Assembly: GCA_007133195.1 (NCBI GenBank)
Contig: SLNH01000218.1
Coordinates: 1-54,296 of the forward strand
Length of the DNA stretch: 54,296 bases
Reading direction: 5' to 3'
DNA from: Nannocystineae bacterium
Lineage (GTDB): Bacteria > Myxococcota_A > Polyangia > Haliangiales > Haliangiaceae
A program made the translations under genes and the position numbers. Of this stretch, positions 24,666 through 33,993 are shown piece by piece. The notes under the pieces were generated by a model. It saw only the letters and a list, made by a program, of their open reading frames with translations. It was not told the origin of the DNA and ran no database searches. Each line of letters begins with the position of its first letter. Position 1 is the first letter of the stretch.

Positions 24666-27600
24666 TCAAGGCTTGTTTGCATCGACGATCACGACCCGGT
24701 CGGTGGCGCTGCGGCCGAAGGTCTCTGGGTGATACATCTCCTCGGCCTTGGCCGGCGGCGCGATGAAGCGACCGGGGGTCGTGGCCCGCGCCACATAGCT
24801 GTAGTCGTGGACGCCGCCCCGCACGAGGGTGGAAAACGCCTCGACCCGCTCGTCGCGCATGTTTTGGTGCTCGTACCAGGTGCGGCGCCACCACCAAAAG
24901 TCGCCATCGTCTTCGCCGTCGTCGGGGACGTCCCCGGTGACCGCGAGGCGGGGATTTTGCGCCTCGAGCCCGGCGGGCAGCGGATCGACGAGCGCCACGT
25001 GGTAGCGCCGGGTGGGCGCGACCATCTTGACCTCGACCTCGACCCGGGCGCCGGCGCGAATCTCCCAGGTGCCGTCATCACGGCGGCGCACGTCGTCGGG
25101 ATCGTCTACGCCGCGATATGTGCGCTCGATGGCGAAGCCGTGATCGGCTGCCTCGAGGTCGAGATCGCGCGGGGCGTAGTTCATCCCGATCCGGTAGTAG
25201 AGCCGACCCGCACCCTGCTTGTGCAAAGTCAGCGGTAGCTCACCGCCGGCGCCCGTGAGGTGGCTCATGGGCACGGCGATCCGATGCCGATCGGTGCTCC
25301 GGCCCCGGAACTCGTGGCCGCCCGCGTAGTCTTCGCCGAGCCACGCCCGGGCCACGAAATCGGGCGTTTGGCTCTCGTAGGCGCGAAAGTAGGCATCGAG
25401 CGCCGTGAGCACGAAGCTATTTTCCTGGCTATTTTTCCACTTGCCGCGCTTGCGATGCGCGAGAAGCCCTCGGGCGAGCTTGGGCGCGAGATCCGCCTCG
25501 GGCTGATGGGCGATCATCGCCTCGAGGATCACGGCGTCGGCGCGCCGGCTCGAGTGAAGGATCAAGTGCCCCTCCTCGAGCGAGCTGTCATCGACGAAGT
25601 GGGCGGACGCAGCGGTCTCGGTCACGCGGTTTTCCAAGTAGCTGGTGATGCGATCCAGCACCGCGGCGTCGCCGGCATCCGCGGCGACCCGATAGAGCCA
25701 CCCGACGGCGATGAGGGGGAGCTCGTCCGGGCCACCGGCGCGGCCAAGCAGCGATGCGGCGCCGCTCGCGTCGGCGTCGCCGCGAAGGGCGCGCACATAC
25801 AGCGCGTAGGCGATGATCACCCGGCGCGTTTGTTCGGTATACCAGCGCGGAATGTGCCGCTCGATGTCTTCGAGGTAGCGCGCGCTCCGCTCGAGCACGG
25901 CCTCGGGCACCTCGTAATCCTTGTCGGCTGCGCGTGCCAGCGCGTGCGCGACGTGTACCGAGATAAACGGAATCGCCCTGCCGCCGGGACGCCACAGCCC
26001 GAAGCCCCCGCCAGCCCTCTGCCGCGACGCGAGCTCCTCGATGTCTCGCTCCATCGCCTCATCGACCTCGTCTTGCGCGGGCAAGCCTTCGGCGTCGAAG
26101 GCATCGAGCACGTCTCTTAGCGCCGCGATGGCGATGACGCGCGAGGCGATCCGCTCCGACTGCTCGTAATCCCGGTCATAAAGATCCAAAAACGCGTCCG
26201 TGAGCGCCTGGAGCGCCGTCGAAGATGTGGTGACCTCTAGCTCCCCGAAGTCCGCGAGCGCATCGGGCGGCGCCTCGACCGGCTGGGTCACCGCACCGTC
26301 ATCGATCTCCCCGTAGGTGGCAAACGCCTCGGTGGTAGCAGGCGTCCACACCGGGAAGTCCACCTCGGCCGCGTCTGCCCACTCTCCCGACGCGGCCGCG
26401 ACCTGGACGTTCGCGGAGCCGGCCTGCTCGGCATCGGCAGGAAACCTGACCTCGACCCGCTCGTTGGCGGGCACCTCGACCTCGCGGCCCGCGGGCTCGG
26501 CGAGCGACAGGTTCGCGGCCCGAGCGGCGACGCGCACGCGCATCGCCTCGTCGGTCTGGTTTTGCACGACCACCGGCAGCTCGGCCTCATCACCGTAGTT
26601 CAAAAACCGCGGCAGGCTCGGCCGCACCATGAGCGGAAGGCGCGCCGTGATCGCGTCCTCGGCGGCGCCGAACCGGTTTTCGCCGTGCGCGGCGATGGCC
26701 ATCACCCGGTAGCGCGTGAGGTTATCGGGCATGTCGATGTCGAGCCTCACTTCTCCCCTCGGCCCCGTGCTCGCCGCCGGCGAAAACGCCGCCAGCGGGT
26801 TCAAATCGGTGCGCACGTCGATGGGCTCGGCGTCTCCGTCGCCGGCTGGCACCGCGTCGTCGTCCATGGCCATATCCGCCGGCGCGGGAGCCGCCTCCAG
26901 CGCGACCTCGGAACGCTGACGCCTAACGCCCCCGGCTTCGCCGTCGGCGGCAGCTGATGGCTCTTCGATCTCCTCGAGATCGGCGATCGCCACATGGGAC
27001 CGTAAGTGGAGGTCGCGAACCGCGGCGGGTCGCTCTCGATAAAAGGTGTCGATCGGATCGCCCATCTCGTAGCCCGTAAGCGCGAGGATCGCCTCGTCGA
27101 CGACGATCACCGCCACCTCCGCGCCCTCGACGGCCTCACCGCGATGGTCGCGCACGCGGACGTCCACCGCGGTGGAGGCGCCCGGCGCCACCTCGCCCGC
27201 GCGCGGCACGGCGTCCACGTCGAGCGCGCGCTCTTCGGTCGATACCTCCAAGTTCAATGTCCCGCTCGCGAACGCCGGACGGGGCGGCACATCGTCGCGC
27301 GGCTCGCCGTCGTCATCGAGCCGGGCGGTCTGGCCCACCGCATCGACCTGCACGTGCACGTTCGGGATGTGCGCGGACTCGATGGGGACCTCGATCGACT
27401 GGCTCGGCCCGTCTAGCTCGATCCGCTCCGCTTTCACGAGACCGCTCCGCCGCCACGTCACGAGCGCCTCCGCCGGCGAAAACGGTGCGGACACCAAAAT
27501 TTCGGCCGTGTCGCCGGGCTCGTATTCGTCGCGATCGGGGATGAGTTCGATGTCCTCTTGCTCCACGCGGCGGGCCGCCGGCCGCGCCGCGCCGCTCACC

Positions 27601-30600
27601 CACCGAGATAGGCGCGTGGCGCTCTGTCGGCCCTCGTCGTCGGTCGTGATCGCGGTGATCGCGTAGCGACCGCCGGCTTCGGTGTCGAACTCACAGCTCA
27701 CCGGCTCTTCGGCCGAGCGCACCTCGCACTCCTGCGTATCGCGCAACTCTTCGTCCCACTCACCGGCGCGAAACGTTTGCGAAACCCGCGCCGCCGTCAC
27801 GCGGATCGGGCGTCCTTCCACGACGTCGCCGTCGAGGTCGGCGACGATCGCGTCCACCTCGAGCGGCTCGCCCCGTTCGACGAAGTAGCGCTCGGTGCGC
27901 AGGCCGACGTAGTGCTCCCCCGGATGAACGAGGAAGCTCGTCTCGGACGACCACGCCTGTCGGTTGACGTCCTTCACGGTGGCCGTCGCCTCGACCGCCA
28001 TCGGCCTGGGCGGATCGATGGCGCCGAGCCCCATCGCCAGCCGGTGCTCGCCGCCGGCGTCCGTTTCGCCCTGCAAAGACTCGGTCGTCACGGCCGAGCT
28101 AGCCGCGCGTCCCCGCCACCACGGCGTCCATACGCCGAACGAAAAATCGTCGTGTCCCGGCGGCGCGTACGATCCGGGGCTCGCCTCGACCTCCCAGCGG
28201 GTCTCGGCGCCGGGAAGCGGCCCGCCGGCGTAATAGCTGGCCGTCGCCGTCGCGCGCGCGGTGTCGCCGGCGAAGTAGGGGCCCGCGTCGTCGAGCTCCG
28301 CGTCCACTTCGAACTCCGGCCGCCGAAACTCCTCGATGGCGAACTCGTGGCGATGACTGCGGCTTGTCACGCCGGGCACCCCGGGGGCCGTGAGCTCGAT
28401 GGAGGCCGAGCCGAGGTTCGGCGTCTCGGGGATCTCGAAATCGAGATCGAAGCCGCCCAAGGCTGTCGTCTCGGTCTCGCCTTCGGCGATCTCGTTTTGC
28501 CGGGCGTCCACGACTCGGTAGCGGACGCGCCGGGCCTCCGCGGCGAGGCGAACGTCCCCCGCTGGCTCGTTTTCTAGCCTACGGAGCCAGCCCTTGACGT
28601 GCACGGTCTCGCCCGGCCTGTACATGGCGCGATCGTCGAGGACGTGCCAGCGGAGCTCGTCGCCCCGGCCAGGATCCTGGAACAGTTGTGATCCACCCCA
28701 CCTGGCCGGGGTGCTCGGCAAAAACGCCACGTCGTCACCGCGCGACGCCTTCAAGTAGGTATCCCGGTCGGGGGACGCGGGAAGCCCGAGCCTCGCGATC
28801 CCGGCGTCGTCGCTCTGCGCGGCTTCCGTCTCGCCAGAGATCGACAGGTTCACCCCGGATAGCGGAGCGCCGGTGTCGAGCGAGGTCGCCCAGGCGACCA
28901 GGCCGCCCGCGTCGGAAAAGCCGTCCACGCCGATCTCCGTCGACTGCACCCAGGTGGTCACGCGCCCGCGCCGCCGGCGATCCTCACCGCGCCGTGCGGG
29001 CTCGATCACCACCACCAGGTGCCCCAGGCCGTCCTCGCCCAAATAATCGCCGAGCCCGAATCGGGTGTCGACCGGCACATCCGCGTCCCCGTCGATCGCG
29101 CGCCGTTCGCTGACCACGGGTTCGCCGGGCGGGACGGGTTTCGGATCTCCCGAACCCGGATGATAGCGCGCGATATCCTGCATGTAGTCTCGATAATCGG
29201 CCCAGTCGCCCGGCTCCACGCGGCGGATGTCGACCTCGACGGCGTCGTGGTTCACGGTTCGAAAGGTCACCTCCGGCTCCGCTGCGGGATCCGCGACCAC
29301 GAACGGGCCCACGGCGGAAGCCAGCCACGGTCGCGCCGGCCCCACATCGAACTCCTCTTGCACCTTCTCCGCCAGCGTCTGACCGTGACGATCCCGGAGG
29401 TCCTCCGAGACGGTCACCTCGTAGGTCTCCCGGCCAGCTTTATGGCCACTGATGCGAATCGTCGATCCACTGACGGTGACGTCCAGGCCCGGCGTTTCGG
29501 GCCTTACCTCGACCATGTCCTCGTCGAACGCTTCTTGATCGAGCCGGTTCGAAAACTCGAACGTGATCTGCGTGGGCGGCTCGCACGGGCCGTACCGCCC
29601 GCAGTCCGCGCGGGCGAGCTCGAGCGGGCCGTAGGTTTGGAACGAGTAGGTCTGCGCCGAGTCGGAGGTGAGCGGCCCCTCGGCCGACGGAGCGCCCTCG
29701 CGAAGGCCGTAGGACACGCGACTGTCGTAGGGCAGCGGCTCGGCGGCGCGAAACGCGATCCAGTCTTCGACGCCCCCCTCGTCGTCACCCAGGCGCCGGA
29801 GCGGCGTATCGCGCGCCTCGAGCGCGGCCTCGAGGTCTTCTCGGTCCAGCCACTCGAAATCGAGCTCCTCGCCGTCCGCCTCCACGAACGCGAAGTCGGC
29901 GAGCGCGTCGCGATCGACGCGCTGGTTTAGCTCGAGGAACATGACTTGGTCGCGCTCGTGATCGGTGCGCCCCCCGCCCCGCCCGTGCCGATGCCCGCGC
30001 GCAGGCTGGGGGTTTGGCCACGCGGAGACGACTTCGACCGGCGGCGTCTCGAACCGCCAGCTCGGCGCGTCCTCCAACCCGCTCCCGGACGCAGACCGCG
30101 TGTCCTCCGGGACCTCCACCTCGTATCGCGTCGCCATCGGCAGCCGCTCCCCGCGCGCCTCGAACAGGAGCGTCCGGGTTCCCACCCAGCGGACCTCGCC
30201 TGCGGGCTCGGGATCGATTCGCAGCGGCGCATCGGCCCGAGACAACGCCTCGTGGGAGGTCACCGCCACCATCGGTTGGTTGAAGGTGACGCTCACCTGG
30301 GGCGCAAGCGGCACCTCGCCCTTTGGCGAAAACCGCAGAACATCCAAGGGATCGTCCGGGTCGGCGGCGTCCTGCGGCGGAGGCGCAAGCTCGTCCTCCG
30401 GCGGAAACGTCCCGTCGATCGTCTCGCCCGCGCGCGGGGCTGGCGGCGACCGGTCGCGAATGGCCCAATCGCGGGTCTCGGCGGCCTCTTCGTCGAGCGC
30501 GGGGAGCCGGGCGAGCAGATCCGCCGTCTCTTCGGCGGTGAGCGCTCGCCCCGCCAGCGCCGGCGGCCGCTCGTGATCGTCCGGGGCAAAGTCGCGAGCC

Positions 30601-30791
30601 TCGGACAGCGAGACATCGAAGGCCGGCTCGTCGTCGAAGCTTACGGTCCCCAGCTCCTCCGGCTCGCGCTGTTTTTCGCGCGGCGCCTCGGGGACGGGCT
30701 CGGGGCTCCGCCCGCACACGGCGAAAAGCACGAGGGCGACCGCGGAAGCGGCCAACATGGTGACGAACAGATCTCTGCGAGCAATCGGCAT
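24666..30791 (-). CDS. Giant alpha-2-macroglobulin-family lipoprotein without thioester cysteine
   Basis: A 2,041-residue secreted lipoprotein. The signal peptide (MPIARRDLFVTMLAASAVAL) ends at the lipobox FAVC; a GAGGT site precedes this ATG, so an upstream start at 30908 is rejected. The N-terminal 600 residues contain Ig-like domains; then the macroglobulin landmark YRPGETVHVKGW (near 725), IVVDEAILALTGYEMGDP (near 1235), the A2M core around 1320-1430 (PRGEVRLDIDMPDNLTRYRV, FLNYGDEAELPV) and an alpha-helical TED-like domain. Where the thioester CxEQ is expected (near 1540), the sequence reads DYEQ. Such proteins are thought to trap proteases in the periplasm; without the thioester, trapping must be non-covalent. 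No pbpC gene is adjacent. Confidence 0.9.
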   Translation of the reverse strand: MPIARRDLFVTMLAASAVALVLFAVCGRSPEPVPEAPREKQREPEELGTVSFDDEPAFDVSLSEARDFAPDDHERPPALAGRALTAEETADLLARLPALDEEAAETRDWAIRDRSPPAPRAGETIDGTFPPEDELAPPPQDAADPDDPLDVLRFSPKGEVPLAPQVSVTFNQPMVAVTSHEALSRADAPLRIDPEPAGEVRWVGTRTLLFEARGERLPMATRYEVEVPEDTRSASGSGLEDAPSWRFETPPVEVVSAWPNPQPARGHRHGRGGGRTDHERDQVMFLELNQRVDRDALADFAFVEADGEELDFEWLDREDLEAALEARDTPLRRLGDDEGGVEDWIAFRAAEPLPYDSRVSYGLREGAPSAEGPLTSDSAQTYSFQTYGPLELARADCGRYGPCEPPTQITFEFSNRLDQEAFDEDMVEVRPETPGLDVTVSGSTIRISGHKAGRETYEVTVSEDLRDRHGQTLAEKVQEEFDVGPARPWLASAVGPFVVADPAAEPEVTFRTVNHDAVEVDIRRVEPGDWADYRDYMQDIARYHPGSGDPKPVPPGEPVVSERRAIDGDADVPVDTRFGLGDYLGEDGLGHLVVVIEPARRGEDRRRRGRVTTWVQSTEIGVDGFSDAGGLVAWATSLDTGAPLSGVNLSISGETEAAQSDDAGIARLGLPASPDRDTYLKASRGDDVAFLPSTPARWGGSQLFQDPGRGDELRWHVLDDRAMYRPGETVHVKGWLRRLENEPAGDVRLAAEARRVRYRVVDARQNEIAEGETETTALGGFDLDFEIPETPNLGSASIELTAPGVPGVTSRSHRHEFAIEEFRRPEFEVDAELDDAGPYFAGDTARATATASYYAGGPLPGAETRWEVEASPGSYAPPGHDDFSFGVWTPWWRGRAASSAVTTESLQGETDAGGEHRLAMGLGAIDPPRPMAVEATATVKDVNRQAWSSETSFLVHPGEHYVGLRTERYFVERGEPLEVDAIVADLDGDVVEGRPIRVTAARVSQTFRAGEWDEELRDTQECEVRSAEEPVSCEFDTEAGGRYAITAITTDDEGRQSATRLSRWVSGAARPAARRVEQEDIELIPDRDEYEPGDTAEILVSAPFSPAEALVTWRRSGLVKAERIELDGPSQSIEVPIESAHIPNVHVQVDAVGQTARLDDDGEPRDDVPPRPAFASGTLNLEVSTEERALDVDAVPRAGEVAPGASTAVDVRVRDHRGEAVEGAEVAVIVVDEAILALTGYEMGDPIDTFYRERPAAVRDLHLRSHVAIADLEEIEEPSAAADGEAGGVRRQRSEVALEAAPAPADMAMDDDAVPAGDGDAEPIDVRTDLNPLAAFSPAASTGPRGEVRLDIDMPDNLTRYRVMAIAAHGENRFGAAEDAITARLPLMVRPSLPRFLNYGDEAELPVVVQNQTDEAMRVRVAARAANLSLAEPAGREVEVPANERVEVRFPADAEQAGSANVQVAAASGEWADAAEVDFPVWTPATTEAFATYGEIDDGAVTQPVEAPPDALADFGELEVTTSSTALQALTDAFLDLYDRDYEQSERIASRVIAIAALRDVLDAFDAEGLPAQDEVDEAMERDIEELASRQRAGGGFGLWRPGGRAIPFISVHVAHALARAADKDYEVPEAVLERSARYLEDIERHIPRWYTEQTRRVIIAYALYVRALRGDADASGAASLLGRAGGPDELPLIAVGWLYRVAADAGDAAVLDRITSYLENRVTETAASAHFVDDSSLEEGHLILHSSRRADAVILEAMIAHQPEADLAPKLARGLLAHRKRGKWKNSQENSFVLTALDAYFRAYESQTPDFVARAWLGEDYAGGHEFRGRSTDRHRIAVPMSHLTGAGGELPLTLHKQGAGRLYYRIGMNYAPRDLDLEAADHGFAIERTYRGVDDPDDVRRRDDGTWEIRAGARVEVEVKMVAPTRRYHVALVDPLPAGLEAQNPRLAVTGDVPDDGEDDGDFWWWRRTWYEHQNMRDERVEAFSTLVRGGVHDYSYVARATTPGRFIAPPAKAEEMYHPETFGRSATDRVVIVDANKP

Positions 30792-31236
30792 CTCAACCTC
30801 GATCAGACGCACGAGCGGCGGCGAGGGTCTACGCGGGGTTCCGGACCGAAATCCCACGCTTCCTCGCAGTCTCGGTCGCGGGCGATAGCCCCCTCCCTCG
30901 CCCTGCATTGCGTGGAATTACAGGAGGTTGCCCAGGAGGCACGCGAATGTCAGGACAGGCCCTCGGCGGCCGGCCCATGGGCCCGACCGTGCGGCGGTGC
31001 CGTCGGACACAAGGTGCGAGCTCGCACGTTCGGCACGTCGCGCGCAGGGCGATCGGGAGCATACGCGCCGGGCCGGAAAAATACGAGCTGCGAACCCAAA
31101 AGCCTACCGAGATCGCCTGTCGAGCCGTGCGGCGCGCCTTCGGCCGCGGTGGTATTCTCCCCAAAGTGGCGTGCGCGCCCGCGCGCGGCGTGCCGCGGAC
31201 AACCCGAGAGCGGCGACAGGCTAACGAAAATGCTCC
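30792..31236. other. Intergenic region between divergent macroglobulin and LysM genes
   Basis: About 445 bases with no convincing gene in any frame. It should contain the macroglobulin promoter. I see no clear promoter hexamers. Confidence 0.4.
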
Positions 31237-31261
31237 GCGCTTTAGGAAGCTTCCTAAGCGC
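31237..31261. repeat. Inverted repeat 1 (TTAGGAAGCTTCCTAA palindrome)
   Basis: TTAGGAAGCTTCCTAA at 31242-31257 is a perfect 16-base palindrome with no loop; outer GCGC(T) and AGCGC extend it to 12 paired positions with one extra T. The lack of a loop suggests a dimeric-protein site rather than an RNA hairpin. Confidence 0.7.
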
Positions 31262-31285
31262 GCGCACGTACATGAACAGGCTCCA

Positions 31286-31340
31286 GTGTCCCGTATCTGC
31301 AATTCTTCTCAGAAGTCCGGTGGAGAGCAGATACGGACAC
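31286..31340. repeat. Inverted repeat 2, long-armed hairpin
   Basis: Left arm GTGTCCCGTATCTGC (31286-31300) pairs with right arm GCAGATACGGACAC (31327-31340), 14 pairs with one bulged C. The 26-base loop contains a smaller hairpin, TTCT-TCTC-AGAA. It could form in RNA as a stem with an internal branch. Confidence 0.7.
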
Positions 31341-31388
31341 GAAAGACAACAATAGACAAGTCGCATGGATAGGCGTCGTCATCGCAAG

Positions 31389-31426
31389 GATTTGCCGGCC
31401 CGCACCCCATTTGGGGCGGGCAAATC
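31389..31426. repeat. Inverted repeat 3, hairpin in LysM-gene leader
   Basis: GATTTGCC (31389-31396) pairs with GGCAAATC (31419-31426), and inner CCCC pairs with GGGG around an ATTT loop. It ends 46 bases before the LysM-gene ATG, so it probably lies in its 5' leader. No U-tract follows, so it is not a standard terminator. Confidence 0.65.
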
Positions 31427-31439
31427 CGATGAGACGAGT

Positions 31440-31452
31440 TCCTGATCCAGGA
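31440..31452. repeat. Inverted repeat 4, small hairpin near ribosome site
   Basis: TCCTG-ATC-CAGGA, five-base arms, 20 bases before the LysM-gene ATG. The right arm contains AGGA, so pairing could hide a ribosome-binding sequence. Weak on its own; noted because it follows three other repeats. Confidence 0.35.
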
Positions 31453-31472
31453 GACTAGCAAGGGGACCGGAG

Positions 31473-32516
31473 ATGGCTTTGGATATTCGCTCCGATAGGC
31501 GCTCGCGCCGCCGCGGCCAAAAGCAAGATTCCGCGGGCGACGAGCGGCGCCTGGCTCCGGGACGGCGCACGCGAACGCAGCGGGGCCAGCGGGCTCGCAA
31601 ATCCTCGGGGCGACGGAGCGGGCGGCAAGAAGGGTCCTCCTCGCCCGGGCGTGATCTCATGGACGACGCCCCGTCGCGCCCGACGCGCGCCGAGCTCCTC
31701 GGTGAGAGCGGCGGCGCCGAGGACTACGTGATCCAGCCTGGTGACACGCTCTCGGCGATCGCGCGCGAGCACGGCATATCGCTCTCCGAGCTCCTGGACG
31801 AAAATCCCCACATCGACGACCCGGATCGTATCCGAGTCGGGGATCGCGTCCGCGTGCCTGGCAAGGGCGACGACGGCGGCGGGGGAAGCCCCGCGGCGAA
31901 CGAGACGGCCGGGGATGGGACGCTGAGCCCGAGCGACAGCATGCCCGAGCTCACCGCCGCCGTCGAACAGGGCGACGCGAGCGCCGCGATCGCAGAGCTC
32001 GCGAGCGCCGGCGACGCGGGCGTGCTCGCGCTCAGGGCGGAAAGAAACGTCGAGTCCTTCCTCCAGCTCGTCGAGGGTGCGCCGCTCGGTAGCGCCGACT
32101 ACGCGCACCTGCAAACCATTGTCGACGAAACCCGGCAGCAGGGGTTCAAGACGCAACTGCTCGACCGCCGGCCGGCCCTCTTGCTCGAAGGGGAGCCCGC
32201 CGCCGACAGCCAGGAAACTGGCGGAGGCGATGCTTCGGACGGGACGCTCGAGGTCGGCTCTGCGATGCCGAAACTAAACGACGCGGTGCGCGACGGTGAT
32301 GTGACCGAGGCGCTCGAGCGCCTCGCGCGGGTGCCGAGCCGCGGCGCGGCGGCCCTGCACGGGGCAGGCAACCTGGAGGCGTTCGCCGCGCTCGTGGGCA
32401 GCGCGAACCTCAGCGAGGACGAAGCCGCCAGCTTGCGCGAGATCTACGGGGCCACCACTTACGGCAGGCTGAAGTCGCTGCTGCTCGACGCCTGCCCATG
32501 GCTCATTCTCGAATGA
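31473..32516 (+). CDS. LysM protein with duplicated 83-residue domain
   Basis: A 347-residue protein. Residues 1-70 are very basic (repeated Arg/Gly/Ser) with no signal peptide or membrane segment. A LysM domain spans 84-129 (YVIQPGDTLSAIAREHGISL to GDRVRVPG), predicting glycan or peptidoglycan binding. Then two copies of an unrecognised helical domain follow: 157-239 (MPELTAAVEQGD to LLLE) and 265-347 (MPKLNDAVRDGD to LILE). They align without gaps over exactly 83 residues, about 32 identical. The basic leader and missing secretion signal are odd for a LysM protein; similar LysM tails occur in phage-tail-like and contractile systems, but no such gene is adjacent. GGAG sits immediately before the ATG. 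Confidence 0.8.
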   Translation: MALDIRSDRRSRRRGQKQDSAGDERRLAPGRRTRTQRGQRARKSSGRRSGRQEGSSSPGRDLMDDAPSRPTRAELLGESGGAEDYVIQPGDTLSAIAREHGISLSELLDENPHIDDPDRIRVGDRVRVPGKGDDGGGGSPAANETAGDGTLSPSDSMPELTAAVEQGDASAAIAELASAGDAGVLALRAERNVESFLQLVEGAPLGSADYAHLQTIVDETRQQGFKTQLLDRRPALLLEGEPAADSQETGGGDASDGTLEVGSAMPKLNDAVRDGDVTEALERLARVPSRGAAALHGAGNLEAFAALVGSANLSEDEAASLREIYGATTYGRLKSLLLDACPWLILE

Positions 32517-32571
32517 CGGCGTCACGCGCCGCCGCCCCGCGGCGCGAGCTCACGCGCGAGGCCATGGGAAA

Positions 32572-33987
32572 TCACGCCTCGCGCCGGCCGTCGGCAGCGT
32601 CTCGTGACGACAGCGCGGCGGGGAGTCTCAACTCGAACCGGCTTCCGTTACCGACCTCGCTCTCGACCGCGATCTCGGCGCCGATGAGCTCCGCGAGCCG
32701 TTTGACCAGCGATAGGCCGAGCCCCACGCCCCCGTAGGGCTTCGACACCGCGCCCGCCCGACCGTCGCCGGCATCCGCCTGCCGAAACGCCTCGAAGATG
32801 CGCCCCTGCTCCCCCTTCGGGATCCCCACGCCGGTGTCTTCGACGGCGATCCAAACGGCGTGTTTTGCGTCGTCCCCCGGGTCGCCGCCCGCGTCCCCGG
32901 CTGGTTCGCTGTTTGGGTCGCTGCCTGCGGTGATGCGCACGCTCCCACCCTCTGGCGTGAACTTGATCGCGTTCGACAGCAAATTGACGAGAATCTGGAC
33001 GAGCTTGGCGCGGTCGGACTCGATGACCGGGAGGTCCTCCGGGAAGTCGCGCTCGATCGTGAGCGACTTGCCGCCTTTCATCCACGATGCCGTCGATGCG
33101 ACGCGATCGAGGACCTCGGCCACGGAAAACCGGCTCGTCGACAAAGCGAGCCGCCCCGACTCGGCGCGCGCGATCTCCAGCAGATCGTCGATTTGATGCA
33201 TGAGCGCCTCGGCGCTCTCGCGAATGCCGCGCAGAGCCCCGCGCTGGCGATCGCCCACCGGCCCGTAGACGTCGGCCTCGAGAACCTCCGCGAGCCCGAG
33301 GATCCCGTGAAGGGGCGTCCTCAGCTCGTGGGTCACGCTGGCCGTGAATTGAGCCTTGAGCTTATTCGCTTCGACGAGCTGATCCGCGCGGGCCTCGAGC
33401 GTGGCCTCGCGCGCGCGCAGCCTGGCCCTGGCCGCGCCTGGGAACGCCGCCGCCGCCGCCAGGATCAGCGCGGCGATGGCGAGCTCCGACGCGACGGTCT
33501 GCGCGGCCGGTGGCCCGAATTCCGGCCACGCCGACGGCGAGCTCACCCACCCGAAGAGCGCGGCGGCGACGAGACCGCCGTAGAGTGAAAACGCGGCGCC
33601 GGCGACCACCCCCGACACCGCGGGGCCCGCCAAAACCGCGACGACGGCCACCTCGATCGCGTACAACGCCAAAAGCGGGCTCGGCGGCCCGCCGGTGAGG
33701 TGGATCGCCCCGGTGAACAGGGTGAGGCTCGCCAGGGTGTTCACGGCGCACGCCGAGGCGACGAAGCGGCGACGCGTGAGCGCGAGCCACGCCACCGAGT
33801 TCGTGGCCAGCTTGGCCACGACGAGGGCGTAAAATCCCCAGCTCCACGCCATCGCGCCGACGGCCTGCGCCAGCGCCGCGAGCGCCAGTAGCACGGCGGC
33901 CACGATGTATCCCGACCACACGCCCACCAGCAGGACCGGGCGGTGTTCGTCGGCCCGCGCCGCGCCGAGAAGGGCCGGCATTCCCAT
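32572..33987 (-). CDS. Membrane-bound hybridless sensor histidine kinase
   Basis: A 471-residue sensor kinase. Six hydrophobic segments cover residues 20-190, leaving little periplasmic sequence, so the stimulus is probably sensed in the membrane. A short coiled coil (ARADQLVEANKLKAQF) leads to the HisKA box with phospho-acceptor His in VTHELRTPLHG near residue 221. The ATPase domain has N box LLSNAIKFTP, G1 VEDTGVGIP, F box FEAFRQAD and G2 YGGVGLGLSLVKRL. A Gly/Asp/Pro-rich insert (SDPNSEPAGDAGGDPGDD) precedes the G1 box. The response-regulator gene ends six bases upstream, making a two-component pair. Confidence 0.92.
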   Translation of the reverse strand: MGMPALLGAARADEHRPVLLVGVWSGYIVAAVLLALAALAQAVGAMAWSWGFYALVVAKLATNSVAWLALTRRRFVASACAVNTLASLTLFTGAIHLTGGPPSPLLALYAIEVAVVAVLAGPAVSGVVAGAAFSLYGGLVAAALFGWVSSPSAWPEFGPPAAQTVASELAIAALILAAAAAFPGAARARLRAREATLEARADQLVEANKLKAQFTASVTHELRTPLHGILGLAEVLEADVYGPVGDRQRGALRGIRESAEALMHQIDDLLEIARAESGRLALSTSRFSVAEVLDRVASTASWMKGGKSLTIERDFPEDLPVIESDRAKLVQILVNLLSNAIKFTPEGGSVRITAGSDPNSEPAGDAGGDPGDDAKHAVWIAVEDTGVGIPKGEQGRIFEAFRQADAGDGRAGAVSKPYGGVGLGLSLVKRLAELIGAEIAVESEVGNGSRFELRLPAALSSRDAADGRREA

Positions 33988-33993
33988 GTTGCC

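Noticed and set aside
29946-31355. Plus-strand open frame extending past the macroglobulin start
   Set aside because: Most of it is antisense to the macroglobulin gene; the part beyond has no domain and no ribosome site.
31237-31426. Integron attC site or transposon end
   Set aside because: The inverted repeats lack the conserved GTT/AAC core triplets of attC, no integrase or transposase is near, and no target-site duplication was seen.
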